From an uncultured Polaribacter sp. (GTDB lineage Bacteria; Bacteroidota; Bacteroidia; Flavobacteriales; Flavobacteriaceae): DNA of 64,000 bases. Positions 18,668 through 28,095 of the stretch are shown here, piece after piece. Within the stretch, counting starts at the first letter, position 1; each line of letters starts with the position of its first letter. The stretch is from positions 62,001 through 126,000 of the forward strand of contig NZ_CANMFI010000006.1 of NCBI RefSeq assembly GCF_947497125.1, read 5' to 3'. A program made the translations under genes and the position numbers. The notes beneath the pieces were generated by a model, which made no database searches, was not told the DNA's origin, and saw nothing but the letters and a program-made list of their open reading frames with translations.

Positions 18668-20854
18668 ATGAAAAATACGATAGGAAAAAGAATAGCTTTC
18701 TTAGTTTTTTTGGTAAGTCTATTCGTTGGATGTACCTCTGAAAATCAAACTTCACCAAAGAGTGAAAAAGATCAAAAAATAGCAGAAAAAGTATCAGACT
18801 TAATCAATAAGATGACTTTGGATGAGAAAATTGCTGAAATGACGCAAGATGCTCCTGCAAATGATCGATTAGGAATTCCATATATGAAGTATGCAGAAGC
18901 ATTGCATGGGGTTTGGCTTGTACTAGATTATTATGGAAATACAACAGCATATCCACAGGCGATTGCTGTTGCTTCTACTTGGCAGCCCGAATTGGTTAAA
19001 AAAATGGCATCACAAACAGCGCTAGAAGCAAGAACTTTAGGAGTTACACATACTTATTCGCCTAATTTAGATGTAATTTCTGGCGATCCAAGATATGGTA
19101 GAGTAGAAGAATCTTATGGAGAAGATCCTTACTTGGTATCTAGAATGGGTGTTGCATTTATTCAAGGTTTACAAGGTATGGGTGATGAACGATTTGATGA
19201 AAACCATGTGATTGCAACAGCAAAACATTTTATAGGGTATCCAGAAAATAGACGTGGTATTAATGGTGGTTTTAGCGATATGTCTGAACGTCGTTTAAGA
19301 GAAGTTTATTTACCACCTTTTGAAGCTGCTATAAAAGAAGCAAAAGTAGGTGCTATCATGCCAGGACATCAAGATTATAATGGAGTTCCAAATCACATGA
19401 ATACTTGGTTACTAAAAGATGTTTTACGAGATGAATTAGGTTTTGATGGTTTTATTGTTTCAGATAATAATGATGTTGCTCGATTAGGAACCATGCATTT
19501 TATTGCCGAGACTAGAACAGAATCAGCTATTTTAGGTCTAAAAGCTGGTGTAGATATGGACTTGGTTATTGGAAAGAATGAGAAGTTAGCAGCCTATAAT
19601 TCTAAAGTACTGAAAGATACTGTAACAAAGAATCCAAAATTATTAAAATATATTGACAAAGCAACATCTCGTATTTTAACCGCAAAATATCAATTGGGTT
19701 TATTTGATACAGCACCAAAAGAAATAGATACTAAAACAATAAATGCTGGTAGAAAGGAACATCAAGATTTTTCTTATGAAATGGCAAAAAAAGCAATTAT
19801 TTTATTAAAGAATGAAAATAATGTTTTGCCTTTAGACCTCTCTAATATAAAGTCGTTAGCAGTTATTGGCCCAAATGCTCATGAAGAAAGACCAGCAAAG
19901 GGAACCTATTCTTTGTTAGGAGGTTATTCAGGATTGCCACCATTTTATGTTTCGGCATTAGATGGTATTAAAGCTAAAGTTGGCGATAAAGTAAAAATTA
20001 ATTACGCAAAAGGTTGCGATTTGTTAAGCAATTCTAAAAAAGGATTTCCTGCAGCAATTGCAGCAGCAAAAAAGTCGGATGCTGTAATTTTAGTAATTGG
20101 TGGCTCTAGAAAAACAGGTGGAGAAGGCGTAGATAGAGCAGATTTAGATTTATATGGTGTACAAAAAGAATTGGTAAAAGCAATTCATAAAACAGGTAAG
20201 CCAGTAGTCGCTGTTTTAATAAATGGTAGACCATTATCAATCAATTATGTAGCAGAAAATATCCCTTCAATTTTAGAAACGTGGTATTTAGGTATGCGTT
20301 CTGGAGATGCTATTGCAGATGCTATTTTTGGTGATGTAAATCCAGGAGGAAAATTAACAGTTTCTTTTCCAAGATCTGTAGGGCAAGTTCCAGTAACTTA
20401 TTTACAGCGTCCAGATTTTATTGGATCAGGAAAAGGGCAGTTTAAAGATGCAGATAAATCGCCTTTATTTCCTTTCGGATTTGGTTTAAGTTATACCACA
20501 TTTAAATACGGCACTCCTAAATTTAAAAACGCTAGTATTTCTATTGATGAAAGTACAACAGTTTCAGTTGATGTTACAAACACAGGAGAGAGAGCTGGAG
20601 ATGAAGTAGTACAAATGTATGTAAGAGACGATTTTGCTTCTGTTGGGCGTTATAACAAAATGTTAAAAGGTTTTGAACGCATTTCGTTACAACCAGGAGA
20701 AACCAAAACTGTTACTTTTAAATTAGGATTTGATGAGTTAAATATTTTAAATCAACAAATGAAAAAAGTGGTAGAGCCAGGTACTTTTACTATTTCTGTG
20801 GGAGCATCTTCACAAGAAAAAGATTTAAAGAAAGCTATTCTTCGTGTAAAATAG
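18668..20854 (+). CDS. GH3-family beta-glycosidase lipoprotein (second copy)
   Basis: 728 residues, lipoprotein signal ('LFVGC'). Layout is barrel (~35-370), alpha/beta sandwich (~385-590) and fibronectin III-like tail (~630-725). 'AKHFIGYP' and D266 in 'IVSDNNDVA' (nucleophile) are clear. It is related to the GH3 at 15115 but clearly diverged, so the two probably split substrates (for example xylosides versus glucosides or different linkages) rather than being a fresh duplicate. It stands alone between its own PUL promoter and a strong terminator. Confidence 0.9.
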   Translation: MKNTIGKRIAFLVFLVSLFVGCTSENQTSPKSEKDQKIAEKVSDLINKMTLDEKIAEMTQDAPANDRLGIPYMKYAEALHGVWLVLDYYGNTTAYPQAIAVASTWQPELVKKMASQTALEARTLGVTHTYSPNLDVISGDPRYGRVEESYGEDPYLVSRMGVAFIQGLQGMGDERFDENHVIATAKHFIGYPENRRGINGGFSDMSERRLREVYLPPFEAAIKEAKVGAIMPGHQDYNGVPNHMNTWLLKDVLRDELGFDGFIVSDNNDVARLGTMHFIAETRTESAILGLKAGVDMDLVIGKNEKLAAYNSKVLKDTVTKNPKLLKYIDKATSRILTAKYQLGLFDTAPKEIDTKTINAGRKEHQDFSYEMAKKAIILLKNENNVLPLDLSNIKSLAVIGPNAHEERPAKGTYSLLGGYSGLPPFYVSALDGIKAKVGDKVKINYAKGCDLLSNSKKGFPAAIAAAKKSDAVILVIGGSRKTGGEGVDRADLDLYGVQKELVKAIHKTGKPVVAVLINGRPLSINYVAENIPSILETWYLGMRSGDAIADAIFGDVNPGGKLTVSFPRSVGQVPVTYLQRPDFIGSGKGQFKDADKSPLFPFGFGLSYTTFKYGTPKFKNASISIDESTTVSVDVTNTGERAGDEVVQMYVRDDFASVGRYNKMLKGFERISLQPGETKTVTFKLGFDELNILNQQMKKVVEPGTFTISVGASSQEKDLKKAILRVK

Positions 20855-20873
20855 TTTCCTTTTGTAATATAAG

Positions 20874-20906
20874 AGCCTCATATTATAAAATAATATGAGG
20901 CTTTTT
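20874..20906 (+). terminator. Rho-independent terminator after the second GH3
   Basis: Twelve-base-pair stem AGCCTCATATTA / TAATATGAGGCT, five-base loop, T-run behind it. Confidence 0.9.
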
Positions 20907-20992
20907 AATGGTGTCATTTTTAATATATTAGTAAACAATTTTATGCATGAACTTTATTAATATAAAGAAGAACATTTATTTATCGAATGTTT

Positions 20993-21037
20993 CAGTACAG
21001 TACAGGATAAATTACTTTTTAAAATAGATTAATATTA
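20993..21037 (+). promoter_or_regulatory. PUL promoter copy 5
   Basis: CAGTACAGTACAGGATAA at 20993-21010, 19 bases, then TAATATTA at 21030-21037 (TA in register, TTTR imperfect). It precedes the toroid/heparinase-fold lyase by 30 bases. Confidence 0.78.
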
Positions 21038-21067
21038 AAGATTGTATTTCTTTTAATATATTTTAAA

Positions 21068-24000
21068 ATGATAAAAAAACTTTGCATCGCTTTTTTAATT
21101 TTTGGGTTTTCAAAACCAATAAAAGCACAACTTTTTAACCAAGACTTTAGTGCTTCATCATCAGTTGAAGAGTATGTAAGTTCATCTCCAAGTAAAAGTA
21201 AATTTAACGGAATTTCTATAAATGGAACTAATTTTACAACTAGCATAACGAATGGTGCCTTGCGTTTTAACAGAACTGGCACAGGTACAATGTATGCTTA
21301 TAAAAACATTGCTTTTGAAACAAAACCCGAATTTGTTCAGTTAAAATTCGATTTTGAAGCTACAAATCACGAGTTAAATAAAAATAATGTTTTTGCAATT
21401 TTTGTGGGATCAACCTTTACAAGTGCTTCTGCTGGTAGTTCGTCTAATTACGCAAGTAGATTTGGAATTAGCACCAGAGGAAACCAAGGTGAGTTTAGAG
21501 TTTCTTCTATAGATAATATTGGAGGTGCTCCAAGTTCTGCTACTTTTTCAGGAAAACAAACTATTACTTTTATTGTAAATAGTAAAGAAACAGCCCAAAC
21601 GTATACAGCTCCAAATAGTATTTCAGAAAGTGTAGCTAATGGTAAAATGGATGTTTGGATTGGGCAGACTAAAGTTATAGAAAACTTTTCTTTGAAAAAT
21701 ACAGATTCGCCAAAAGGAGCTATTACAGGTTTTAAAATCCAAGCAACTTCAAGCACAGGAACAGGTGTGTTTGATTTTGATAATATAGAAATGTTAGATT
21801 TATTAAATGAATCTGCGCAAGTATCTTCTAGTCAATCTTTATTACATCCACATATTTGGGTTTCTCCATCAGATAAACAAAGTATTTTAGATAATATTTC
21901 AAATCATACTTGGGCAAGTAGCTTGTTTAATCAATTAAAACAACGTCAAGCCTCAATATTAACAACACATGCAAATAATCCCTCAGCAGAAATAAATTTA
22001 ATTCCTGCTATTCCTGGAGATAGAACCGTGCACAGAACTCGATTAAATATAGGTGTTGAATGTGCAATGTTATACTATTTAACAGAAGATGAAAGATATG
22101 CCCAAATAGCAGCAGATATTTTGCATCAATATGTAAAAATGATTAGCACCAAAGATCCGTTAACTTTTCAGTTTTATACCCCAAGTTTTAATCATTTAAT
22201 TCCGCCCAGAGAATTATTTCCAAGAGTTGCAATAATGTACGATTTTGTGCAGCCTTTTATCTCAAATTCAGGAAAAACAGTGTACGATTTAGGTTTAAAC
22301 ACACAAGTAGCTTTTAATTTTGAAACTTCTCAAAAAGCGTTTGAAGTGATGACAAATAACGTTTTAAAAGTTGGTGGTGTAAATTCTAATCATTCAGTTT
22401 TAGAACTTCCTGGTGCTTTATATAGCGTACTGTGTATGGAAGTTGATATAACAAGAGAAATTTTCTTTAATAAATTATGGAATGGAGATGCTAAGCAAGA
22501 CGGAATCACATGGATGCTAAATAGATTTAGTGACCAAGATCGTTTATGGCCAGAATCTGTTGGTTATGGAAAGTTTACACACGCACTTTTTATTCAATTA
22601 ATGAATATTATAGATCGTTACAAACCAGATTTAAATCTAGTTGAAAACAATCAAGATATTATAGAAAGCATATTTACATACGAGAATTTTTTATATCCAA
22701 ATGGAGCAACAATGGCTTATGGAGATATCGGAAGAAGTTTTACAGAGCACGATCCTATTTTTAGAAGCGTTTTAGCAATAGCAGACAGAAAAAATTATGC
22801 AGAGTTAAAAGATAAAGCTTTAACTACTTTGCAGAAAATTTACAAAGAAGATGGTGGTTACAATCCAATAATAGAAAACCAAAGATTAGAATGGAACAAT
22901 CCATTACAATTGTTATGGGGCGTTCATATTCCTGCTTCTGTAAGTGATGCTGGAGCTCCAAAATACGGAACAGAAAAAGCAACACATGCTGGTGTTGTAA
23001 TGCAAAGAAATTATACTGGTGTAGATGATAAACAAAATGGATTGATGTATTATACAGGAGGTGGAACTTATGTGCATGCACATGCTTCTGGCTTAGATTT
23101 AGAAATTTATGGAGCAGGTTATGTTATTGGACCAGATTACGGAAATGATTCTTATGGTTCTGATATTCACGAACAATATGCAGTTTCTTATGCAGCACAT
23201 AATACAATTATCGTAAACGGAACTTCTGGCAGAGGTGCAAAAACTAATGGAAATGGCACATGGCAAAACATTGTAGATCCTATTGTTTTACAAGCTGTAG
23301 AACCCAAGCCGTATGAAAATCCGATTGCTACAAATTTTAGTTTTTCTACCCAGTTTTTAGATGATACTATAAATGATGTTAAACAACAGAGGACCAATAG
23401 TATTATTAGAACCAGTGCTACATCTGGCTATTATGTAGACGTTTTCAGGTCTAAATCGAATACAAACAATAATTTTCACGATTATTTATTTCACGGTTTA
23501 GGAGATCAGATGCAAATAAAAACAGGAGACAACCTTTTGAATTTAACAGCTTCTCCTACCAGATATCAAAATGATGTTGGAGATGACAGAAAACAACCAG
23601 GTTGGAGATGGTTTGCAGATGCAAAAACATCAACAGAAACCAGTGATGCCATAACTGCAAGATTCGATTTGCAAGTTACAAACGCTTATTTACACGTAGC
23701 TGTTCCTGCAGGAATTGATAAAGAATACAGTACAGCTTTAGCACCACCAACAAAAGAAGTAAGCAATGGTTATGATCAAAAAGATACCCAAATGTTTATT
23801 ATGCGTAAATATGGAGGAGCTTGGAATCAGCCTTTTATTGCAATTTATGAACCTTCTTCAAATGTAGAAAGCACTATAAAATCTACAGAAAATATTACAG
23901 AAAATAATAAAGTGGTGGGTGTAAAAGTGACTTCTAGTGTAAATGGACAAGAAATAATAGATTATGTTTTATCTAATGATGCTGATAATGTTTCTGTTAA

Positions 24001-24445
24001 TTTAACTGATTTAAATATTGCCTTTACAGGGAGATTTGCAGTAGTTAGAACCATTTCTAAAACAAATACAACCGATGTTTCTATGTATATTGGAAAAGGA
24101 ACTGAGCTTACTTTTTTAGACAAAACTATCAATGGAGATATGGATGGGAAAGCATTTTCTGAATTTAGTTTGGGGTATTCTTTATCCGTTTTAGAAAACA
24201 AACTTTCAAAAAACATTACTTTTTATCCAAATCCAGTAAAAGACAGTTTACAAATACAAGTATCAAAATCTTTGGAGAATTTAGCCATAAAGGTATATAC
24301 TATTCAAGGAAAAATCATAGAATCAAACATAGAAAAAGTAACAAACGGAACTATTAATCTTGATTTTAATTCCCTTTCTAAAGGCGTTTACTTTATCAAA
24401 TTAAATATGGATAAGCCTGTTTTTTTGAAATTTATTAAAAATTGA
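21068..24445 (+). CDS. Large polysaccharide lyase, toroid plus heparinase II/III fold (probable ulvan lyase)
   Basis: 1125 residues with signal peptide (cleavage near 'IKAQ') and a T9SS type A tail ('FYPNPVKD', last ~75 residues). Residues ~25-235 form an N-terminal beta-sandwich. Residues ~255-600 read as an alginate-lyase-like (alpha/alpha) toroid ('GGVNSNHSVLELPG', 'RLWPESVGYGKF'). Residues ~620-930 read as a heparinase II/III-type beta domain ('TYVHAHASGLDLEIYGAGYVI'). Conserved Asn/His in the first and Tyr/His in the next fit a Tyr/His beta-elimination mechanism. Families PL37 and PL40, which I recall as containing ulvan lyases, have this architecture; which applies cannot be settled by eye. 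It is co-transcribed with the GH106 gene 85 bases downstream, which has no promoter copy of its own. Confidence 0.75.
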   Translation: MIKKLCIAFLIFGFSKPIKAQLFNQDFSASSSVEEYVSSSPSKSKFNGISINGTNFTTSITNGALRFNRTGTGTMYAYKNIAFETKPEFVQLKFDFEATNHELNKNNVFAIFVGSTFTSASAGSSSNYASRFGISTRGNQGEFRVSSIDNIGGAPSSATFSGKQTITFIVNSKETAQTYTAPNSISESVANGKMDVWIGQTKVIENFSLKNTDSPKGAITGFKIQATSSTGTGVFDFDNIEMLDLLNESAQVSSSQSLLHPHIWVSPSDKQSILDNISNHTWASSLFNQLKQRQASILTTHANNPSAEINLIPAIPGDRTVHRTRLNIGVECAMLYYLTEDERYAQIAADILHQYVKMISTKDPLTFQFYTPSFNHLIPPRELFPRVAIMYDFVQPFISNSGKTVYDLGLNTQVAFNFETSQKAFEVMTNNVLKVGGVNSNHSVLELPGALYSVLCMEVDITREIFFNKLWNGDAKQDGITWMLNRFSDQDRLWPESVGYGKFTHALFIQLMNIIDRYKPDLNLVENNQDIIESIFTYENFLYPNGATMAYGDIGRSFTEHDPIFRSVLAIADRKNYAELKDKALTTLQKIYKEDGGYNPIIENQRLEWNNPLQLLWGVHIPASVSDAGAPKYGTEKATHAGVVMQRNYTGVDDKQNGLMYYTGGGTYVHAHASGLDLEIYGAGYVIGPDYGNDSYGSDIHEQYAVSYAAHNTIIVNGTSGRGAKTNGNGTWQNIVDPIVLQAVEPKPYENPIATNFSFSTQFLDDTINDVKQQRTNSIIRTSATSGYYVDVFRSKSNTNNNFHDYLFHGLGDQMQIKTGDNLLNLTASPTRYQNDVGDDRKQPGWRWFADAKTSTETSDAITARFDLQVTNAYLHVAVPAGIDKEYSTALAPPTKEVSNGYDQKDTQMFIMRKYGGAWNQPFIAIYEPSSNVESTIKSTENITENNKVVGVKVTSSVNGQEIIDYVLSNDADNVSVNLTDLNIAFTGRFAVVRTISKTNTTDVSMYIGKGTELTFLDKTINGDMDGKAFSEFSLGYSLSVLENKLSKNITFYPNPVKDSLQIQVSKSLENLAIKVYTIQGKIIESNIEKVTNGTINLDFNSLSKGVYFIKLNMDKPVFLKFIKN

Positions 24446-24530
24446 CAAATTTTAAAATATTCATTTTATCATATCCTTAAACAAATAATATTTCAATAAA
24501 ATTATTAAAATCATTATTAAATCACTCAAA

Positions 24531-27500
24531 ATGAAATATAGCAAACTATTTTTTTATTCAATAATTTATTTTTTGATAAGTTGTAATTCATCAGAAAATA
24601 AAAATTCTAAAGAAGAAAAATCACCAACTATTAAAGAGTTAAGTATTGGTTTTAAAAACCCAACAAAAGAATATCACCCAGAAACTTGGTTTCATTTAAA
24701 CGGTAATAATATTAGCAAAGAAGGTTTAAAATTAGATCTACAGGCTGTTAAAGATGCAGGCATACAAGGTATTCATTTGTTTAACAAAGCAGGAAGATCT
24801 TATCCAAACGTAAAACCAATTAAAATTTTATCTCCAGAATGGGAAGATATGATTCGTTTTGCAGCAGACGAATGCAAGCGATTGGGTTTGAAATTTACCA
24901 TGCAAAATTGTCCTGGTTGGTCTATGACAGGTGGTCCTTGGGTTCCTGTAGAAGAAGCGCAAAGAGAAATGGTAGAAACGGTCTATCATATTTCTGGTAA
25001 CCAACAATTCAATGAAGTTTTAGAAATCGATTCTTTATATCATACACCAGATTATAATTACAAAGAGGTACAAGTGTTGGCTTTTCCTACAATTGAAGGA
25101 GATAATTTAGCACCTTTTAATCCATCTAAAATAGAAACAAACAATAGTTTAGTGCCTTGGGAAGCTATTTTTAACCCCAATTCTAAACTTACTGTAACAC
25201 GTAAAACAACGCAATTAGACAAACCTTTAAAAAATTACAGAAAACAAGGGATTTCTATAATCAATCATAAAGAAACTTTTGTTAAAACTACGTTTGATCA
25301 AGAGGTTACAATACGTTCAATTGTTTTGCCACAGTCTCGTCACATGATTTTGAATTTTGAATATCCAAGGGTAGATGCTGCTATTAAAGTTGAAGCTTTT
25401 GTAAATGGGAAATTATCAGAAATTACCACTTTAAATTTGCCAGATGCTAATTGGAATGACAGACGTAAGCATTTAACTTTGGCAATTCCAGAGACAACAG
25501 CTAAAGAATTTGTGTTTACTTTTAAAGGCAAACACGCTATTGCTCCAGAATTCATTCGACTAAGTGCAAAACCAAAATTACACAATCACGAAGCAAAAGC
25601 TGGTAAAGTCTTAAGACGTCTAGAAAAAGGGGTGAATACCACTTTTTCAGAAAACACTATTATAAAATCAGAAACTATTTTAAATATTACTGATAAATTG
25701 TCTGCTGATGGAAAATTAAGTTGGAACGTTCCAGAAGGAAATTGGACAATCATTAGGTTTGGACATATAAATATGCGTCTAAAAAACAAACCAGCAGTTC
25801 CAGAAGCCACAGGTTGGGAATCTAGTAAGTTAGATAAAGTTACGATAGAAAATCATTTAAAAAACGGAATGATTGGAGATTTGATTAAAGATGGTGGCCC
25901 AATAGGAGATGGAAAATTACATGGCTTATTAATTGATAGTTGGGAAAGTCACGTGCCAACTATGACAATGAATTCTGAAGATTTATTTAAAGAGTTTAAA
26001 AATCGAAGAGGTTATTCTATGAAAAACTATTTGCCAGCAACCATGGGTTATGTTGTAGAAAGTACAGAAATAACTACAAAGTTTTTAAGAGATCTACGTC
26101 AAACCATGGATGATATTTTTATAGATAATTTCTTTAAACATTTTGCAACAGTAGCCAATGAAATGGGTGCAGATGTTTATACAGAAGGAGCAGGAGGAGA
26201 AGTGTTGCCGATAGATCCAATGCGTTATTATGGTGTTAGCGATATTCCAATGACAGAATTTTGGTATCCTAAATCTCCATCAGCGCAAAATGAATATGCA
26301 AAACCAATTTATAATGCGGCATCTGCGGTTCATTTGTATAACAAACCAAAATTAGCTGCAGAAGCCTGTACACAAGTAGGCGTAAAATGGAATGAACATC
26401 CGTTTTCTGTAAAATATTTAATTGATTATAACTTTACTAAAGGAGTAAATCATTTGGTTTTTCATACGTTTTCTCACACACCTCAAACAGATGTTTTTCC
26501 AGGGTCTAGTTTTGGTGGTAATATTGGTTTTCCGTTGGTAAGGCAACAAACTTGGTGGAAATATATGTCTGATTGGACAGCATATTTAACCAGAAATCAA
26601 TATGTATTGCAACAAGGCGAATATGTTGCAGATGTATTAAGATATTATGGAGATCATTTTGATAGACCGCCTTTTGATTTAGATGCCTTTCCTAAAGGAT
26701 ATAAATTCGACTATTTAAACCAAGAAATCTTACAAGAAAAATTAAGTGTAAATGAGGGTAAAATTCATGTTGAAAATGGAGGAGATTACAGGGTTATTAC
26801 TCTAAGAGATTCTGAGAGTATGATGTTATCAACTCTAAAAAAAATTAAAGAATTGGTTTTAAATGGAGCTGTAGTTTTAGGAGATAAACCGAAAGATTCT
26901 CCAAGTTTAATGGATGATACACAAGACTTACAAGAGTTATTAGCTATTTCAGACGAGTTATGGGGAACAACTAAGGCGGGTTTAAAAGAGGTAGGAAAAG
27001 GGCGCGTATATTGGGGTAAAACACTTGATGAAGTTCTAGAAGCAGAGAAAATTACAAAAGATGTAATTGTTCCAGAAAATTTAAATATAAATTGGATTCA
27101 CAGAGAAACCCAAGATGCACATATTTATTTTGTAGCGTCTAAAGATGAAAACCCAGTTGATGTTTCTTTAAGTTTTAGAATAAATAATCTAGCTCCTCAA
27201 ATTTGGGATGCCTTTACAGGAAATCAGCAAGAAGCCAAAGTTTGGAAGTTAGAAAATAATAGAACTAATGTAGTTATTTCATTGCCTTCAAATGGAAGTA
27301 AAATTATTGTGTTTTCTAAAAGTGATTCTAAAGCATTGGCATCTAAAGTTTCGCATAATAACAATGTTATTTTAGACACAAAAACAGGGTGGTATCAAAT
27401 TCATAAAACAAATGACTTTCCAAAATTATCGTTTCAAGGAAATCAATTAATTGCTTCAGATTCTGGAGAATATTCGTTTCATCAAAATGAAAAAGAAATT

Positions 27501-28001
27501 AAAAAAATAGTTTCTGTGAATGAAATGTTACTTCAAAATAATTGGAAATTATCTTTTGATAAAGGTTGGGATACTCCAGAGTCAATTCAAATTGATGCAT
27601 TAAAATCGTTAACTGAATTAGAAAATAATGCTGTAAAACACTATTCAGGCACAACCACGTATTCTAAAACAGTTGAAGTAATAGAAACAGGTAAAACAAC
27701 CATTTTAGAATTAGGTGAAGTTGCCAATATTGCAGAAGTATGGTGTAATGGGATTAAAATAGGGGTAAAATGGGCTCCTCCTTTTCAGTTTGATGTAACT
27801 GAGGCCATTCAAAAAGGAAAAAATAACTTAGAAATAAAAGTTACAAATACTTGGAGAAATCAATTAATTTTTGATAATAAGAGGCCAAAAGATGCTAAAA
27901 AAACATGGACAACAGCGGGTCCAAAAAAGAACGAAACAGAATTGGAAAAAGCGGGATTAATTGGCCCTGTTATTTTAAAAGCTACTTTATTGTTAAAATA
28001 G
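24531..28001 (+). CDS. GH106-type alpha-L-rhamnosidase lipoprotein
   Basis: 1156 residues with a lipoprotein signal ('FLISC'). The beginning of the catalytic region has the GH106 pattern: 'ETWFHLNGNNISKEGLKLDL', then 'LSPEWEDMIRFAADECKRLGL' and 'QNCPGWSMTGGPWV'. The barrel continues with 'LLIDSWESH' and 'YTEGAGGEV', which carry acidic candidates. The last ~150 residues form a GH2-like jelly roll ('AEVWCNGIKIGVKWAPPFQFDV'), usual for the family. The reaction is release of terminal alpha-L-rhamnose, probably in the periplasm. Together with the two GH78 modules it gives three independent rhamnosidases, as expected for a rhamnose-rich polymer. Confidence 0.85.
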   Translation: MKYSKLFFYSIIYFLISCNSSENKNSKEEKSPTIKELSIGFKNPTKEYHPETWFHLNGNNISKEGLKLDLQAVKDAGIQGIHLFNKAGRSYPNVKPIKILSPEWEDMIRFAADECKRLGLKFTMQNCPGWSMTGGPWVPVEEAQREMVETVYHISGNQQFNEVLEIDSLYHTPDYNYKEVQVLAFPTIEGDNLAPFNPSKIETNNSLVPWEAIFNPNSKLTVTRKTTQLDKPLKNYRKQGISIINHKETFVKTTFDQEVTIRSIVLPQSRHMILNFEYPRVDAAIKVEAFVNGKLSEITTLNLPDANWNDRRKHLTLAIPETTAKEFVFTFKGKHAIAPEFIRLSAKPKLHNHEAKAGKVLRRLEKGVNTTFSENTIIKSETILNITDKLSADGKLSWNVPEGNWTIIRFGHINMRLKNKPAVPEATGWESSKLDKVTIENHLKNGMIGDLIKDGGPIGDGKLHGLLIDSWESHVPTMTMNSEDLFKEFKNRRGYSMKNYLPATMGYVVESTEITTKFLRDLRQTMDDIFIDNFFKHFATVANEMGADVYTEGAGGEVLPIDPMRYYGVSDIPMTEFWYPKSPSAQNEYAKPIYNAASAVHLYNKPKLAAEACTQVGVKWNEHPFSVKYLIDYNFTKGVNHLVFHTFSHTPQTDVFPGSSFGGNIGFPLVRQQTWWKYMSDWTAYLTRNQYVLQQGEYVADVLRYYGDHFDRPPFDLDAFPKGYKFDYLNQEILQEKLSVNEGKIHVENGGDYRVITLRDSESMMLSTLKKIKELVLNGAVVLGDKPKDSPSLMDDTQDLQELLAISDELWGTTKAGLKEVGKGRVYWGKTLDEVLEAEKITKDVIVPENLNINWIHRETQDAHIYFVASKDENPVDVSLSFRINNLAPQIWDAFTGNQQEAKVWKLENNRTNVVISLPSNGSKIIVFSKSDSKALASKVSHNNNVILDTKTGWYQIHKTNDFPKLSFQGNQLIASDSGEYSFHQNEKEIKKIVSVNEMLLQNNWKLSFDKGWDTPESIQIDALKSLTELENNAVKHYSGTTTYSKTVEVIETGKTTILELGEVANIAEVWCNGIKIGVKWAPPFQFDVTEAIQKGKNNLEIKVTNTWRNQLIFDNKRPKDAKKTWTTAGPKKNETELEKAGLIGPVILKATLLLK

Positions 28002-28021
28002 ATGTTAAAATAGTTGTGTTT

Positions 28022-28066
28022 CAGGATAGTTCAGGATACTTTCGCTAAAGACATAACATAGATTTA
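28022..28066 (+). promoter_or_regulatory. PUL promoter copy 6
   Basis: CAGGA at 28022 and CAGGATAC at 28032-28039, 19 bases, then TAGATTTA at 28059-28066. It lies in the 94-base gap between GH106 and the first PL28-like gene, 29 bases before the ATG. Confidence 0.82.
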
Positions 28067-28095
28067 CCTTTAAACCTATTACAAATTTAGCAATT